Both the position numbers and the translations under genes were made by a program. 64,000 bases of DNA, taken from the NCBI GenBank assembly GCA_963777725.1, contig CAVZRR010000009.1, positions 22,679 through 86,678 of the forward strand, written 5' to 3'. The notes beneath the pieces were generated by a model, which was not told where the DNA came from, did no database searches, and saw only the letters and a program-made list of their open reading frames with translations. Source of the DNA: RPQJ01 sp963777725 (GTDB lineage: Bacteria; Pseudomonadota; Gammaproteobacteria; Steroidobacterales; Steroidobacteraceae). This document shows, in pieces, positions 1 to 8,917 of this stretch (its first letter is position 1; each line of letters starts with the position of its first letter).

Positions 1-153
1 TCGCTCGGCGCTGGTGATGGCCTGCTGCGCTGCCTGCAGCTGCGCAGTCGGCGCAGGCGGCGTCGATGCGCATGCCGACAGCAGGAGGACGCCGGCGAGG
101 CCGGTTGCCGCGCGCAGGCTCGAGCCCGGGCGTAGTCGCGATATTGAGGTCAT
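1..153 (-). CDS. Partial lipoprotein, DUF4398-like (N-terminus only)
   Basis: This is the first 51 residues of a gene that runs off the left edge. The start ATG is at 153-151. The N-terminus has a hydrophobic stretch ending in the lipobox LLSAC, so the protein should be lipidated on Cys and sit in the outer or inner membrane facing the periplasm. The residues after the lipobox (STPPAPTAQLQAAQQAITSA) resemble the start of DUF4398 lipoproteins, a helical family of unknown function often found next to OmpA-like genes. Only the signal peptide and a few mature residues are visible, so the family call is tentative. Confidence 0.6.
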   Translation of the reverse strand, partial: MTSISRLRPGSSLRAATGLAGVLLLSACASTPPAPTAQLQAAQQAITSAER

Positions 154-349
154 TTGAACTCTCTGCGTGATGAAGGTGGCCCACCGACGGTGCCGGCAGC
201 CGACCAGGAGCATGAGTGTGCGCGGTCGCGCGCGGTAACTCTGTTCGCAAGCGAACATTCGTGCGGTGAACTCGAGTCGGTACGCTCCCGCACCGACGAC
301 GAGATTGCGAGTACACTGGATGCGTCCCTTCTTCTCGCGGAGGGCCGCC

Positions 350-1099
350 ATGGCTCGCGCACCCGCGTCGCTCGCGCATCACGTCCACAGTCCCGAGCAG
401 AACCTTCTGCTGGCGGCCTTCACGCCCGAGGAGCGCGCGCGGGTTTACCCGCATTTGCAACTCGTCCCGCTACCGCTCGGCAAGTCGCTGTATGAGTCGG
501 GCAAGGCCCTGCGCCATGTCTATTTTCCGGCCGACTCCATCGTGTCGCTGCTTTACGTGCTCGAGAACGGCGCGTCGGCAGAAATCTCGGTCGTCGGCAA
601 TGAAGGCGTCATCGGCATCGCACTGTTCATGGGCGGCGAGACCACGCCGAGTCGTGCAGTCGTGCAAAGTGCCGGCCATGCGTACCGGCTCGTCGGCCAA
701 CGGCTCAAGGACGAGTTCCACCGCAATGGCGGCGTGCAAGTGCGGCTGCTGCGGTACACGCAGGCCCTGATCACGCAGATGGCGCAGACCGCGGTGTGCA
801 ACCGTCATCACTCGGTGGACCAGCAGCTCTGTCGCTGGCTGTTGCTGTCGCTCGATCGCCTGTCGTCCAACAAGCTGGTCATGACCCAGGAACTGATCGC
901 CAACATGCTCGGCGTCCGCCGTGAAGGCGTCACCGAGGCCGCCGGCAAGCTCCAGAAGCTCGGGGCCATCGAATACAGCCGCGGCAGGATCACCGTGCTG
1001 GACCGGCCGATGGTCGAACAGCTGAGTTGCGAGTGCTACGCCGCGGTCAAGAAGGAATCCGATCGGATTGCGAGCCTGATGGTCATTCCCGGCGCTTGA
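350..1099 (+). CDS. Crp/Fnr family transcriptional regulator
   Basis: A 249-residue regulator. The N-terminal half is a cyclic-nucleotide-binding-like beta-roll (about residues 15-130, with the stretch LPLGKSLYESGKALRHVYFP and a loop at EISVVGNEGVIGI). The C-terminal half is a winged helix (about 165-230), with the recognition helix near MTQELIANMLGVRREGVTEA. The frame is open further upstream to 266, but the ATG at 350 follows a GGAGGG ribosome site by about six bases and starts exactly where homologues do, so I chose it. No FNR-type cysteine cluster is visible, so iron-sulfur sensing is unlikely. Proteins of this subgroup (FixK/CooA-like relatives that recognise Crp-type sites) have varied effectors, and none can be named here. 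It is divergent from the lipoprotein gene on its left and convergent with the next gene. Confidence 0.88.
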   Translation: MARAPASLAHHVHSPEQNLLLAAFTPEERARVYPHLQLVPLPLGKSLYESGKALRHVYFPADSIVSLLYVLENGASAEISVVGNEGVIGIALFMGGETTPSRAVVQSAGHAYRLVGQRLKDEFHRNGGVQVRLLRYTQALITQMAQTAVCNRHHSVDQQLCRWLLLSLDRLSSNKLVMTQELIANMLGVRREGVTEAAGKLQKLGAIEYSRGRITVLDRPMVEQLSCECYAAVKKESDRIASLMVIPGA

Positions 1100-1202
1100 T
1101 CTGACGCTGGGCTTCACGCCCGCCGCACGTCCTTGTGCCTGATCACGTCCCCTGTGCACGGCCGCGTCCGTGTGGCCTGTATTCAACGCCCGCTCTACAA
1201 GC

Positions 1203-2093
1203 TCACTGCTCGCAGAACAGCACTCCGTCTCGATTGCCGGCGCGGTAGCTACCACACTGCCTCGGCGAAAGGCCCGTCCGGTTCCAGTTACCGTTCATGG
1301 TCTGGCACGTGGCCGTCAGGTTACCGTTCGAGTCCGTCGAAACGTCACGACAGGACCGGCTGAAGGAACCTTCCCAGCGGTACGCCACATTGCTGCCACC
1401 GCTCGTCGCCTCGCAGAACAGCGTGCCGTTGCGATTCCCGGCGCGATAGGTGCCGCATTCACGGTGCGACAGGCTCGTCCGGCGCCACGCGCCATTCGAG
1501 GACTGGCAGGTCGCCCGCAGCGTTCCGGACGAATCGACCGCGACATCGCGGCAGGAATCCAGGAACGAACCGGACCATCGGCCAACGCTGCCGCTGCCGG
1601 TACTTGCACCCGTGCCCGTCGACTCGCAGAACAGGTTCCCGTTGCGGTTGCCGGCCCGTTGGCCGGGACAATTCTGTGCCTTCAGGTTGCTGCGCTTGTA
1701 GGTTCCGTTGTCCTTGCGACAGGTGGCCTGCAGCTTACCGTGCTTGTCGACCGTGGCGTCGCGACAGGAAGTCAGGAACGATCCGCTCCACTGACCCACG
1801 TTCCCGTTGTTGCCGACGCCGGCATCATCGGACTCGCAGAACAACCTCCCGTTGCGATTTCCGAACGCCCTGCAGGACCCGATCACCGCCGAGGCGAACT
1901 CATACTTGCCTCCGTCGCGCCGGCACTGGGCGTACAGCGTGCCGTTCTGCACGTACGGTCGCTCGCAGCTCTGGCGCCACGATCCATCCGGGAGACCGTC
2001 ATTGGCAGCCCATGCCATCTGCGGCAATGCGGCCACGCCGGCGGCAATGCCGATCGTCGCAAGACCGCCGAACAATGCTCGTGTGATTCCCAT
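1203..2093 (-). CDS. Secreted cyanovirin-N-homology (CVNH) repeat protein
   Basis: A 296-residue exported protein. The ATG at 2093 follows AGGAGAG and opens a clear signal peptide cleaved near AWA-AND (residues 28-31). The mature part is four repeats at about residues 37-87, 101-157, 171-228 and 239-296. Each follows the pattern W-x-G-S-F-x-x-S-C-R-D, then L-x-A-T-C, then a Cys before GNRNG and a final LFCE, so each carries four cysteines. This is the signature of the cyanovirin-N homology fold, in which two repeats pair to make one domain. The protein would therefore hold two CVNH domains joined by Gly/Ser linkers. CVNH proteins are lectins that bind high-mannose glycans, or are modules of unknown ligand. 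Here a periplasmic or extracellular sugar-binding role is inference. The gene is monocistronic and convergent with the Crp/Fnr gene. Confidence 0.82.
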   Translation of the reverse strand: MGITRALFGGLATIGIAAGVAALPQMAWAANDGLPDGSWRQSCERPYVQNGTLYAQCRRDGGKYEFASAVIGSCRAFGNRNGRLFCESDDAGVGNNGNVGQWSGSFLTSCRDATVDKHGKLQATCRKDNGTYKRSNLKAQNCPGQRAGNRNGNLFCESTGTGASTGSGSVGRWSGSFLDSCRDVAVDSSGTLRATCQSSNGAWRRTSLSHRECGTYRAGNRNGTLFCEATSGGSNVAYRWEGSFSRSCRDVSTDSNGNLTATCQTMNGNWNRTGLSPRQCGSYRAGNRDGVLFCEQ

Positions 2094-2321
2094 GGCTCTC
2101 TCCTCTCGTGCGCGCGATGGCCGGGCCAGCAGCGGATCCACTGGCACCCTTCACGGTTGGAAGCTAGACCCGCACGCCCACCGGGTCTGTACGTCACCGT
2201 ACGCAAGCCCCCTCGACGCACGGTCGGGAAGAGCGTCGCGGGCCGAATTCCTGCTAGTGTTGCAAGGTGGCCCCGACACTCCATCGTGACGCATGAGCGC
2301 AAACGCCGAGGTCGCCGCAAC

Positions 2322-3621
2322 GTGACTGACGGGGCATCCGACCGCGTCCGGCCCGGCCCACGGGTCGGCGAGGCGCTCTATGGCGGATTGCTGTTCGCCG
2401 GCGGGGTGGCCGCGCTCGCGCTCGCGCTGCCGGGCAGCGCCGCCGCCGCGCAGGACTGGCCTCTCCTGCTGTTCTTCCTGCTGTTCGGCTTGTTCACGAT
2501 CTCGATCGGGTACGCACATCCGGTCTTCGGCTACGTGTCGTTCGACCGCGTGGCGCAGGTTTCGAGCATCCTGGTACTCGGCCCGGTCGATGCCGCGTGG
2601 ATCAACGGGCTGGCCTCCCTCATCTACCCCTGGCACCGGCTGCGCTACGGGGTACCGCTGCGCACGGTCGCACTCGCGGCAGTGACGAATGCCGGCTTGA
2701 TGAGCCTGATGGTGCTGGCGTCCGGTTTGATGTATGTCGCGATCGGCGGTCCGGTACCGCTCGGCCATCTCGGGCTGCAGTCGTTCGGCGCGGTCGTGCT
2801 GATGCTGGTCGCCATGCAGGTCATCAACGAAGCGGGAATGATGGGACTGGTGCGGATGCGCGGACAGCCGGCCCGCGACTCGCTGAGCCTGTTCGATACC
2901 GCCACCGAACTGACGGCGGGGCTGATTGCGGTGCTGGTCGCAATCGTCTGGAACCGGATGGAGATCGAGGTCTTCCTGCTGCTGCTCGCCGTGCTGGTCG
3001 CGGGCATGCTGGCGCTGAAGCGATTCGCAGAAATGCGACTCCGGCTCGAGCGGCTGGTCGAGGAACGAACCGAGGCGCTGCAGGAGAAGACGCTGCAGCT
3101 CGAGCGCCTCGCAGCACGGGATACGCTGACGGGACTCTACAACCGCCGCCATGCGGACGAATTCCTTCTGCGCGAAATTGCACGAGCCCGCCGCGAGGGG
3201 CACCCGATCGGCGTCGCACTGGCCGACATCGACCACTTCAAGCGGATCAACGACGACCACTCGCACGGCATCGGCGATCGCGTGCTGGAGCGGGTGGCGC
3301 GGATTTTCACCGAGCGGGTACGCGGCGCCGACCTCGTGGCGCGCTATGGCGGCGAGGAATTCCTGTTCTGCTTCATCGGTATCGACGAGACAGATCTGGT
3401 CCGGCGCTGCGAGGAACTCCGCCTTGCGCTCGAGCGCGAGGACTGGACGACGCTGTCGCCAGGACTCAGCGTGACGATGAGCATCGGCGTGGCCACCTGC
3501 AACGGTGAGTCGCAGGCCTCGGCGCTGCTCGATCGCGCCGACACCTGCCTTTACGAAGCCAAGCGACGCGGCCGCAACCGGGTCGTCTACCGAGCAGGGC
3601 CTGCGCGCCGGCGCCTTCTAG
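2322..3621 (+). CDS. Membrane-bound diguanylate cyclase (GGDEF)
   Basis: An integral membrane region of about six helices (roughly residues 15-235) is followed by a short coiled segment (EMRLRLERLVEERTEALQEK) and a complete GGDEF domain with the start motif DTLTGLYNRR. The active site is GGEEF, preceded by an RGAD inhibitory site five residues upstream, so cyclic-di-GMP synthesis with product feedback is expected. The start is a GTG at 2322 with GAGG about ten bases upstream. The domain ends at about 3600, and the natural TAG at 3619-3621 lies in the +1 frame relative to it. As given, the frame stays open to 4688, running antisense through the neighbouring gene. I place the end at 3621 on the assumption of a one-base insertion between the domain and the stop. 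If the sequence is right, the protein has a spurious tail of about 355 residues. Confidence 0.8.
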
Positions 3622-3653
3622 CGTCGTCCGGCAAGGCCTCGCGCGGCCAGCGC

Positions 3654-5460
3654 TCAGCGCCCCTGCATCAGCTCGATGAATCCCGGGTCTTCGCGCAGCG
3701 AATCGAGATCGGGGTCGTGCTTCATCCAGCCGAAGTTCTCGTATCCGCCGGACATCGCCTGCCGCAGCGTGTCGACGGCGCGGCCGGTCTCCCCGAGCCT
3801 CGCGTACAGGCAGGCGCAGTTGTAGAGCATCATCGGGTCGCCGGGGCTCAACTCCAGCGCGGCGGCGCCCTCGCGAATCGCCTCGTCCTTGCGGCCGCGC
3901 TCCGCGAGCGTGATCGCGTAGTACATCCGTGCACGCGAATCGTCCGGATTCTGCAGCAGGTAGTTCGGCAGCAGCGCGAGCAGCTGCTCGGATGCGACGT
4001 CTGCCTCGGCCTTGCGCCCGAGGCCCTCGCAGGTCTGCGCGAGGTCGGCATAGGCCGCGTAGAAGCCCGGCTTGATGTCGATGACGCGGCGGAACAGGTC
4101 GAGCGACTCCTCGAGTTCGCCATTCGAGAAATGGATGCGCCCGAGCGTCCAGTACGCGATGAAATCGTCGGGATCGAGCTCGATGGCCTTGCGGCTCGAT
4201 GCGCTGGCCTCGTCGAACTTGCCCCAGATGAAATAGGACAGCCCCATCGCGGCGTAGGCCTCCGGGAGGTTGCTGTCGTACATCAGCGCCTTGAAGCTGA
4301 GCTCCTGCGCCTTGTCCCGGTACCGCTCTTCGCGCGAGAACCACTGGTACATCTGCCCGTAGGCGCTCGAGCAACCCGCGTAAGCGGCCGCGTAGCGCGG
4401 ATCGAGCTCGATGGCTTTCTCGAACAGCTGGATCGCGTACTCGACGCTGCGCTTCGTCAGCCGGTACAGGTAGTCCTGGCCTCGCAGGTAGAGGTCGTAG
4501 GCCTGCGCGTTGACGGTCTGCCGCTTCGTCAGCGAGACCTTCTCGGAGAAGCTGAGCTTGAGCCTGCAGCGCCTCGACGATCTGCTGCGCGACCTGCTCC
4601 TGGATGTCGAAGATGTCGTCGAGCTTGCCCTTGTAGGTGTTGCCCCACAGCTGGCGATTGGTCGCGACGTCGACGAGCTGCACCGTGATGCGGACCGACT
4701 CGTGGAAACGGCGCACGCTGCCGCCGATGATGTAGCGGGCGCCGAGCTCGTTGCCGATGGCCCGGATGTCCTGCTTGCGCCCCTTGAACTGCATCGATGC
4801 CCAGCGCGAGACGAGTTCGATCTCGCTGACCAGCGACAGGCGGGCGATCAGCTCCTCGGTGAGCCCGTCGCTGAAGTAATCGGTTTCCTGGTCGGGGCTG
4901 ATGTTGTCGAAGGGCAGCACCGCGAGTGCGCCCTGCTCGATCAGTGGGTCGGTACCTTGCGCAACAGTCGTGGCTGCGGAGACGGCCCGCGGGTCGTCGG
5001 CGGATGCGCCCGCCTTGTGATGCTGCGGCGGCGGGGCGATCGTGACACCGACCCGCTCGAGCGACCGCAGGATCGTCCTCAGGTTCGTGTCCGCGTCGCC
5101 CTGGAAGTACTCGATGTGCTGGATGCCGGCGAGCGGATACCGGAGGCTGGACGGAATCTGCGTCGGCTCGAGGTGCACGGGCAGGATGTGACCCTTGCGC
5201 TCGCTGGCCAGCACGACTTCCTTGGCGACGTTGTGCGAGCGGACGGCCGACTCGGTGACCACCAGCAGCAGCACCTTGGCGTTCTCGAGCGCCTTGACGA
5301 TCTCCTCGCCCCACAGCGTGGCGCCGTCGATGCCGCTCTGGTCGATCCAGAGCGACACGCCCGCGCTGCGGAGCTTGGCCGCGAGGTCGAGGACGCGATC
5401 CTTGTCCTCGCGGGAGTAGCTGATGAAGACGTCGGCCGGCTCTGCCAAGGGGGGATCCAT
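3654..5460 (-). pseudogene. TIR-TolB_N-TPR protein, one frameshift
   Basis: From the ATG at 5460 the product reads as a TIR domain (residues about 10-140: VFISYSREDKDR, box 2-like LEPTQIP, glutamate in WGEEI at residue 53), then a TolB amino-terminal-like domain (about 178-298: LAVLPFDNISPDQETDYFSD ... LWGNTYKGKLDDIFDIQEQV). The frame then breaks, and TPR repeats continue in the next frame from about 4560 down to 3654 (for example AYWTLGRIHFSNGELEESLD). The break is at the C pair 4563-4564: removing one base restores EALQLKLSFSEK and an uninterrupted 601-residue protein. The span 1807 is 3x602+1, as a single insertion predicts. TIR domains with this glutamate can be NADases; the TolB_N/TPR part is common in bacterial signalling proteins of unknown role. 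Convergent with the GGDEF gene. Confidence 0.8.
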
Positions 5461-5535
5461 CCAGGCGCGGCCCAACGCCGCGAGCCGTCAAGGCTAGCTC
5501 ATCGCCGCCGGCCTGAGAAGGCGCGGCTCCCGGGC

Positions 5536-6111
5536 CTAGCGCCGATCCCGCTTGGCCTGGTTGCGACGACCCTGGCTGCGCAGGTGCGCATTGATCACCG
5601 TGCTGCGCGAACGGTGCGCCCGGCCGAGCGTGGCAGTGACGCCGGCTCGTTCGTTCATGAAGCCGGGGGCCCCGATGGCGCCCAGGGCTGCAGACCGGCC
5701 CGCGGCCGGGGCCTTCGGTGAAACGGTCTTGCGCGGCCCCGCCGCGGCGACCGCCACCTTCACCCTCTTGGGCGGCGACTTCTTCGTCGCAGCTCGCGCC
5801 GGCGGGGCGGTGACCTGGACATGGCGCGCCTGGAAGCGCGCCCGCAGGTCCTCGAACAACGCCGCCTTTTCCTTCGTGCGGGCATTGGCGGCGCCGCTGT
5901 TGCCACGCTTCGTGCCGGTCTGGTCACGAATGGCGAGTCGTTGCCGCTTGTAGAGGTCGCGGTACTTGTCGCGCCGCTTCCGGGTCAACTCGACCTTGAG
6001 CTTCAGTGTCCGCGCATCGAGCTTGCAGATGGCATCGCGGCGCGACGCCTCGAACAGCTTGAACTCGGCGGCGGTCAGCAGCTTGCGGGCGTTCGCGCGG
6101 TCGTTGGCCAT
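5536..6111 (-). CDS. Basic protein of unknown function with Ala/Lys/Pro-rich tail
   Basis: A 191-residue, strongly basic protein starting at the ATG 6111, with GGAG about nine bases upstream. The first 90 residues are predicted helical (KLLTAAEFKLFEASRRDAIC, then LTRKRRDKYRDLYKRQRLAI). A similar N-terminal block occurs in uncharacterised proteobacterial proteins. The second half is low complexity with clusters such as TKKSPPKRVKVAVAAAGPRK, which recalls the tails of histone-H1-like and AlgP-type DNA-binding proteins. Nucleic-acid binding is inference from charge alone. It lies between two unrelated minus-strand genes with 59 bases to the receptor gene. Confidence 0.65.
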   Translation of the reverse strand: MANDRANARKLLTAAEFKLFEASRRDAICKLDARTLKLKVELTRKRRDKYRDLYKRQRLAIRDQTGTKRGNSGAANARTKEKAALFEDLRARFQARHVQVTAPPARAATKKSPPKRVKVAVAAAGPRKTVSPKAPAAGRSAALGAIGAPGFMNERAGVTATLGRAHRSRSTVINAHLRSQGRRNQAKRDRR

Positions 6112-6170
6112 CGGGTGCACTCCGGGTTGCGGCGATTCTTGCCGCGACCCGGAGTATACGCAGCACGACG

Positions 6171-8909
6171 CTAGAACTTGTACGAGACGTCGAGCTTGTA
6201 GACGACGCCGATCGACTGCTCGAGGACGGTGACGCCGCCCTGCTCGATCTCCAGCTGCTCGTCCAGCAGGTTCTGCGCGCGGAACTTGAGCGCCATCTGC
6301 TCGATCGGGTAGTAGCTGTAGACGATGTCGAGCGAGTGGAACGGCTGCTCGTAGGCATCCGGCGCCCCGTTCGACCCGGCAAAGAAGATCCGCTCGTCGA
6401 ACGCGTTGTAGGCGAGCGACGCGCTGTGACGCTCGTTCGGCGCGTCGACGCCGAGCTGCAGGTTGACGACCCACGGCGCGTGCTGCGTGAGCCGGCGCTC
6501 GTCGTTGGTCAGGTTCAGCGCGTTGCTGCCGATCTTCAGGTTCGAGTCGCTGAGCGTCACGTTGCCGGAGACGAAGAACGCATCGGACCAGTTGCCGAGC
6601 GGCAGGAAGCCGAGGCCCTTGAGCCACTCGATCTCGACGCCATACACATCGGCGGACGCCGCGTTGATGAACGTCAGCCCGATGTTGTCGTCCGTGCCGG
6701 GCGCCTCGACCGTCTCGATCGGGTTCGTGATGTCCTTGTAGAACAGCGAAACCGTCAGGTTGTCGCCGCTGCCGAAGAACCACTCGCCACGCAGGTCGAG
6801 GTTCGTCAGGTCGGACGACACCAGGTCCGGATTGCCCCGCACGCGCGCCTCGGTCAATGGATCGATGAAGGTCGCGTCCGAGATCTCCCGGAGGTCCGGT
6901 CGTGCCGTCGTCTCGCTCCAGCCGAAGCGCAGCTGGAACTGGTCGGCCCAGAGCTCGCCCGGCATCCAGGTGAGCGCGGCGGCGGGATAGTAGTCGTCTT
7001 CCGCGACGGCCTGGTTCTGGATGTCCTCGACCGGCACCCGGATGATGCCGACGCCGGTGTCGTACTCGTACTGGTCGATCGGCACGGAAACCCGCGCGAA
7101 GTCCTCCCAGCGGGCCCCGGCACTCAGTCGCCAGGTCTCGTTCCAGGTCACATCGACGTTGCCCCAGGCGGCGTCGATCGTTTCGCCGGCGAGGTAACTC
7201 TCGGTACCGATGCCACCCAACGACAGCACATAGCCGTTCGCGGGGTTCGTGATGTTCTCATCCGTGAACACCTGGCCCGGCGTGCCGACGAGGTTCGGCA
7301 GCGCGGCCGACGCCGTGGTGCCGAGCCCGAGCTGCGTCTGCAGGTAGCCCCGGCCCTTCTCGTAGTAATCGTAACCGCCGCTCGGCACGACCAGAAAGTC
7401 GCCGGTCTCGAACGGCATCTCGAGCTTCATGCCGTAGCTGGTGACGTCGTCCTGCAGCTCCGTGAATCGATAGTCCGCCGCCGTCGCGGACGAGCGGATC
7501 GACGTGGACAGGAACTCTCCGGTGTCCGGGTCAAGCCGGTCGACCGCCGAGAACTGCACCTCGTTCGGGATATCGGTATCGGCGCTGGCATCCGTGTAGT
7601 ACCAGTCGAACACCAGGTCTTCGAGGTTCCTCACGCCGGGCACGAAGTCCAGCACGTCGAGCGTCGCGCCGCCCAGCGTGTGGCGGCCACTCAGCTGCAG
7701 CACTTCGAGCTCGCGCTCCTCGAAGCGGATGCGGTAGTTGCGCAGCGCTGCGCCGGCGTTCGCCTGGAAATTGAAGTTGTTGCCGACCGTCAGCGAAGCC
7801 TCGTCCTCGGTGTTGCGCAGGTAGAGCCACGACGCCTGCAGCTGCTGCTCCTCGGCCCAGTCGAGGCCGACGGCCACGCTGCCGGTCAGTGTCGTCTGGC
7901 GGATCGTGCGCTCGGTCACGTCAAAGTCGACCTCCGGACTCGTGGCCGAGCGATTGATGCGCTCGCGATTTCGCCACTGGTCGCCGTAATCGACGACCGC
8001 GAGGCCGCCAACGCGCCAGTCGCCACTTTCGCCGGGCTGCCACATGTTGCCCAGCGTCGCCTCGACGTTGATGTCAGGGTCGAGCGACTCCTTGGTGAAG
8101 TCGAGATTGCGGTTCAGGTTGGTCGCGATGCCGCGGTTGATCTGCTCCGCCTCGGCCAGCGTGTGGAATCCGCCGTCGCGGTTCAGCGCCCGCAGGATCC
8201 CGGTCGGCGTGATGTCGCCGGTGTAATCGTTGATCGCAGTGGTGATTTCGCGCGGCAATGCACGAGTGCCGTCATCGGTGCCCCAACGGTCGTCGCTGCC
8301 GCCCGGGTACGTGAGGCCACGGCCGGTGCTGTCGGAATTCCAGCCGGTGCCGACCTCGAGGTCGGCCACGAACCGGTCGGGCAGGCTGCGCGTGCGCACA
8401 TCGACGTTGCCGCCGCCGAACGCCGCCGGCTTGTCCGGCGAGTAACCCTTCTGGATCTTCAGCGTCTCGACGATGGCCGCCGGGAACAGGTCGAGCGGGA
8501 TCACGTTGCGCGTGAGATCCGGCGACGGCACCTGAGCACCGTTCAGCGTCGTGCTCGAGTAGCGCTCGCCGAGGCCACGGATGTAGATGTACTGGCCATC
8601 CACTACGGTCACGGCGGGCAATCGCCGCAGCGCGAGCGATACGGTGCTGTCGCCGACGCGGCTGATCTGCTCGGCGCCGACGACGTCGGCCACGATCGAC
8701 AGCTCGATGCGCTCCTGCAGCACCTGCTCGGCCGCCGTCCGCTGGCGGCCCTCGACGACGATCTCCTCGAGGCCTTCGGCGTTGACCGACGCGGCCTCCG
8801 GCGGAGGCGGCGCCTCCTGCGCGACCGCCGGCAGGCCTCGGCCTGCCGCAGTCGCCGCGGCCAGGGCGAGCAGCGCCCTGACCGTGCTACCCAGGGATGA
8901 GGGCCTCAT
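6171..8909 (-). CDS. TonB-dependent outer membrane receptor
   Basis: A 912-residue receptor. A signal peptide (about residues 1-31, ending PAVAQE) is followed by a plug domain (about 45-180) with the TonB-box-like stretch LEEIVVEGRQ, the segment YIYIRGLGERYSSTTLNGAQ and the conserved end GGGNVDVRTR. A long beta-barrel follows, ending in the aromatic C-terminus VSYKF expected for BAM insertion. Substrate is unknown; there is no siderophore or vitamin gene nearby. It lies eight bases downstream of the large lipoprotein gene on the same strand, so the two are probably one operon, with the lipoprotein as a surface or periplasmic partner. The start at 8909 was preferred over a much longer open frame because it begins the signal peptide. 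Confidence 0.92.
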   Translation of the reverse strand: MRPSSLGSTVRALLALAAATAAGRGLPAVAQEAPPPPEAASVNAEGLEEIVVEGRQRTAAEQVLQERIELSIVADVVGAEQISRVGDSTVSLALRRLPAVTVVDGQYIYIRGLGERYSSTTLNGAQVPSPDLTRNVIPLDLFPAAIVETLKIQKGYSPDKPAAFGGGNVDVRTRSLPDRFVADLEVGTGWNSDSTGRGLTYPGGSDDRWGTDDGTRALPREITTAINDYTGDITPTGILRALNRDGGFHTLAEAEQINRGIATNLNRNLDFTKESLDPDINVEATLGNMWQPGESGDWRVGGLAVVDYGDQWRNRERINRSATSPEVDFDVTERTIRQTTLTGSVAVGLDWAEEQQLQASWLYLRNTEDEASLTVGNNFNFQANAGAALRNYRIRFEERELEVLQLSGRHTLGGATLDVLDFVPGVRNLEDLVFDWYYTDASADTDIPNEVQFSAVDRLDPDTGEFLSTSIRSSATAADYRFTELQDDVTSYGMKLEMPFETGDFLVVPSGGYDYYEKGRGYLQTQLGLGTTASAALPNLVGTPGQVFTDENITNPANGYVLSLGGIGTESYLAGETIDAAWGNVDVTWNETWRLSAGARWEDFARVSVPIDQYEYDTGVGIIRVPVEDIQNQAVAEDDYYPAAALTWMPGELWADQFQLRFGWSETTARPDLREISDATFIDPLTEARVRGNPDLVSSDLTNLDLRGEWFFGSGDNLTVSLFYKDITNPIETVEAPGTDDNIGLTFINAASADVYGVEIEWLKGLGFLPLGNWSDAFFVSGNVTLSDSNLKIGSNALNLTNDERRLTQHAPWVVNLQLGVDAPNERHSASLAYNAFDERIFFAGSNGAPDAYEQPFHSLDIVYSYYPIEQMALKFRAQNLLDEQLEIEQGGVTVLEQSIGVVYKLDVSYKF

Positions 8910-8917
8910 GTTTGCTC

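Noticed and set aside
1170..2321. Upstream extension of the GGDEF frame across the CVNH gene
   Set aside because: The first 380 residues are antisense to the CVNH repeats, and the membrane region begins only after the GTG at 2322.
6336..8900. Long open frame on the plus strand opposite the TonB receptor, and similar ones at 16457-21022 (minus) and 41590-42837 (plus)
   Set aside because: They mirror the codon structure of real GC-rich genes on the other strand, have no recognisable domains, and are rich in Arg, Gly, Ala and Pro, as expected for shadow frames.
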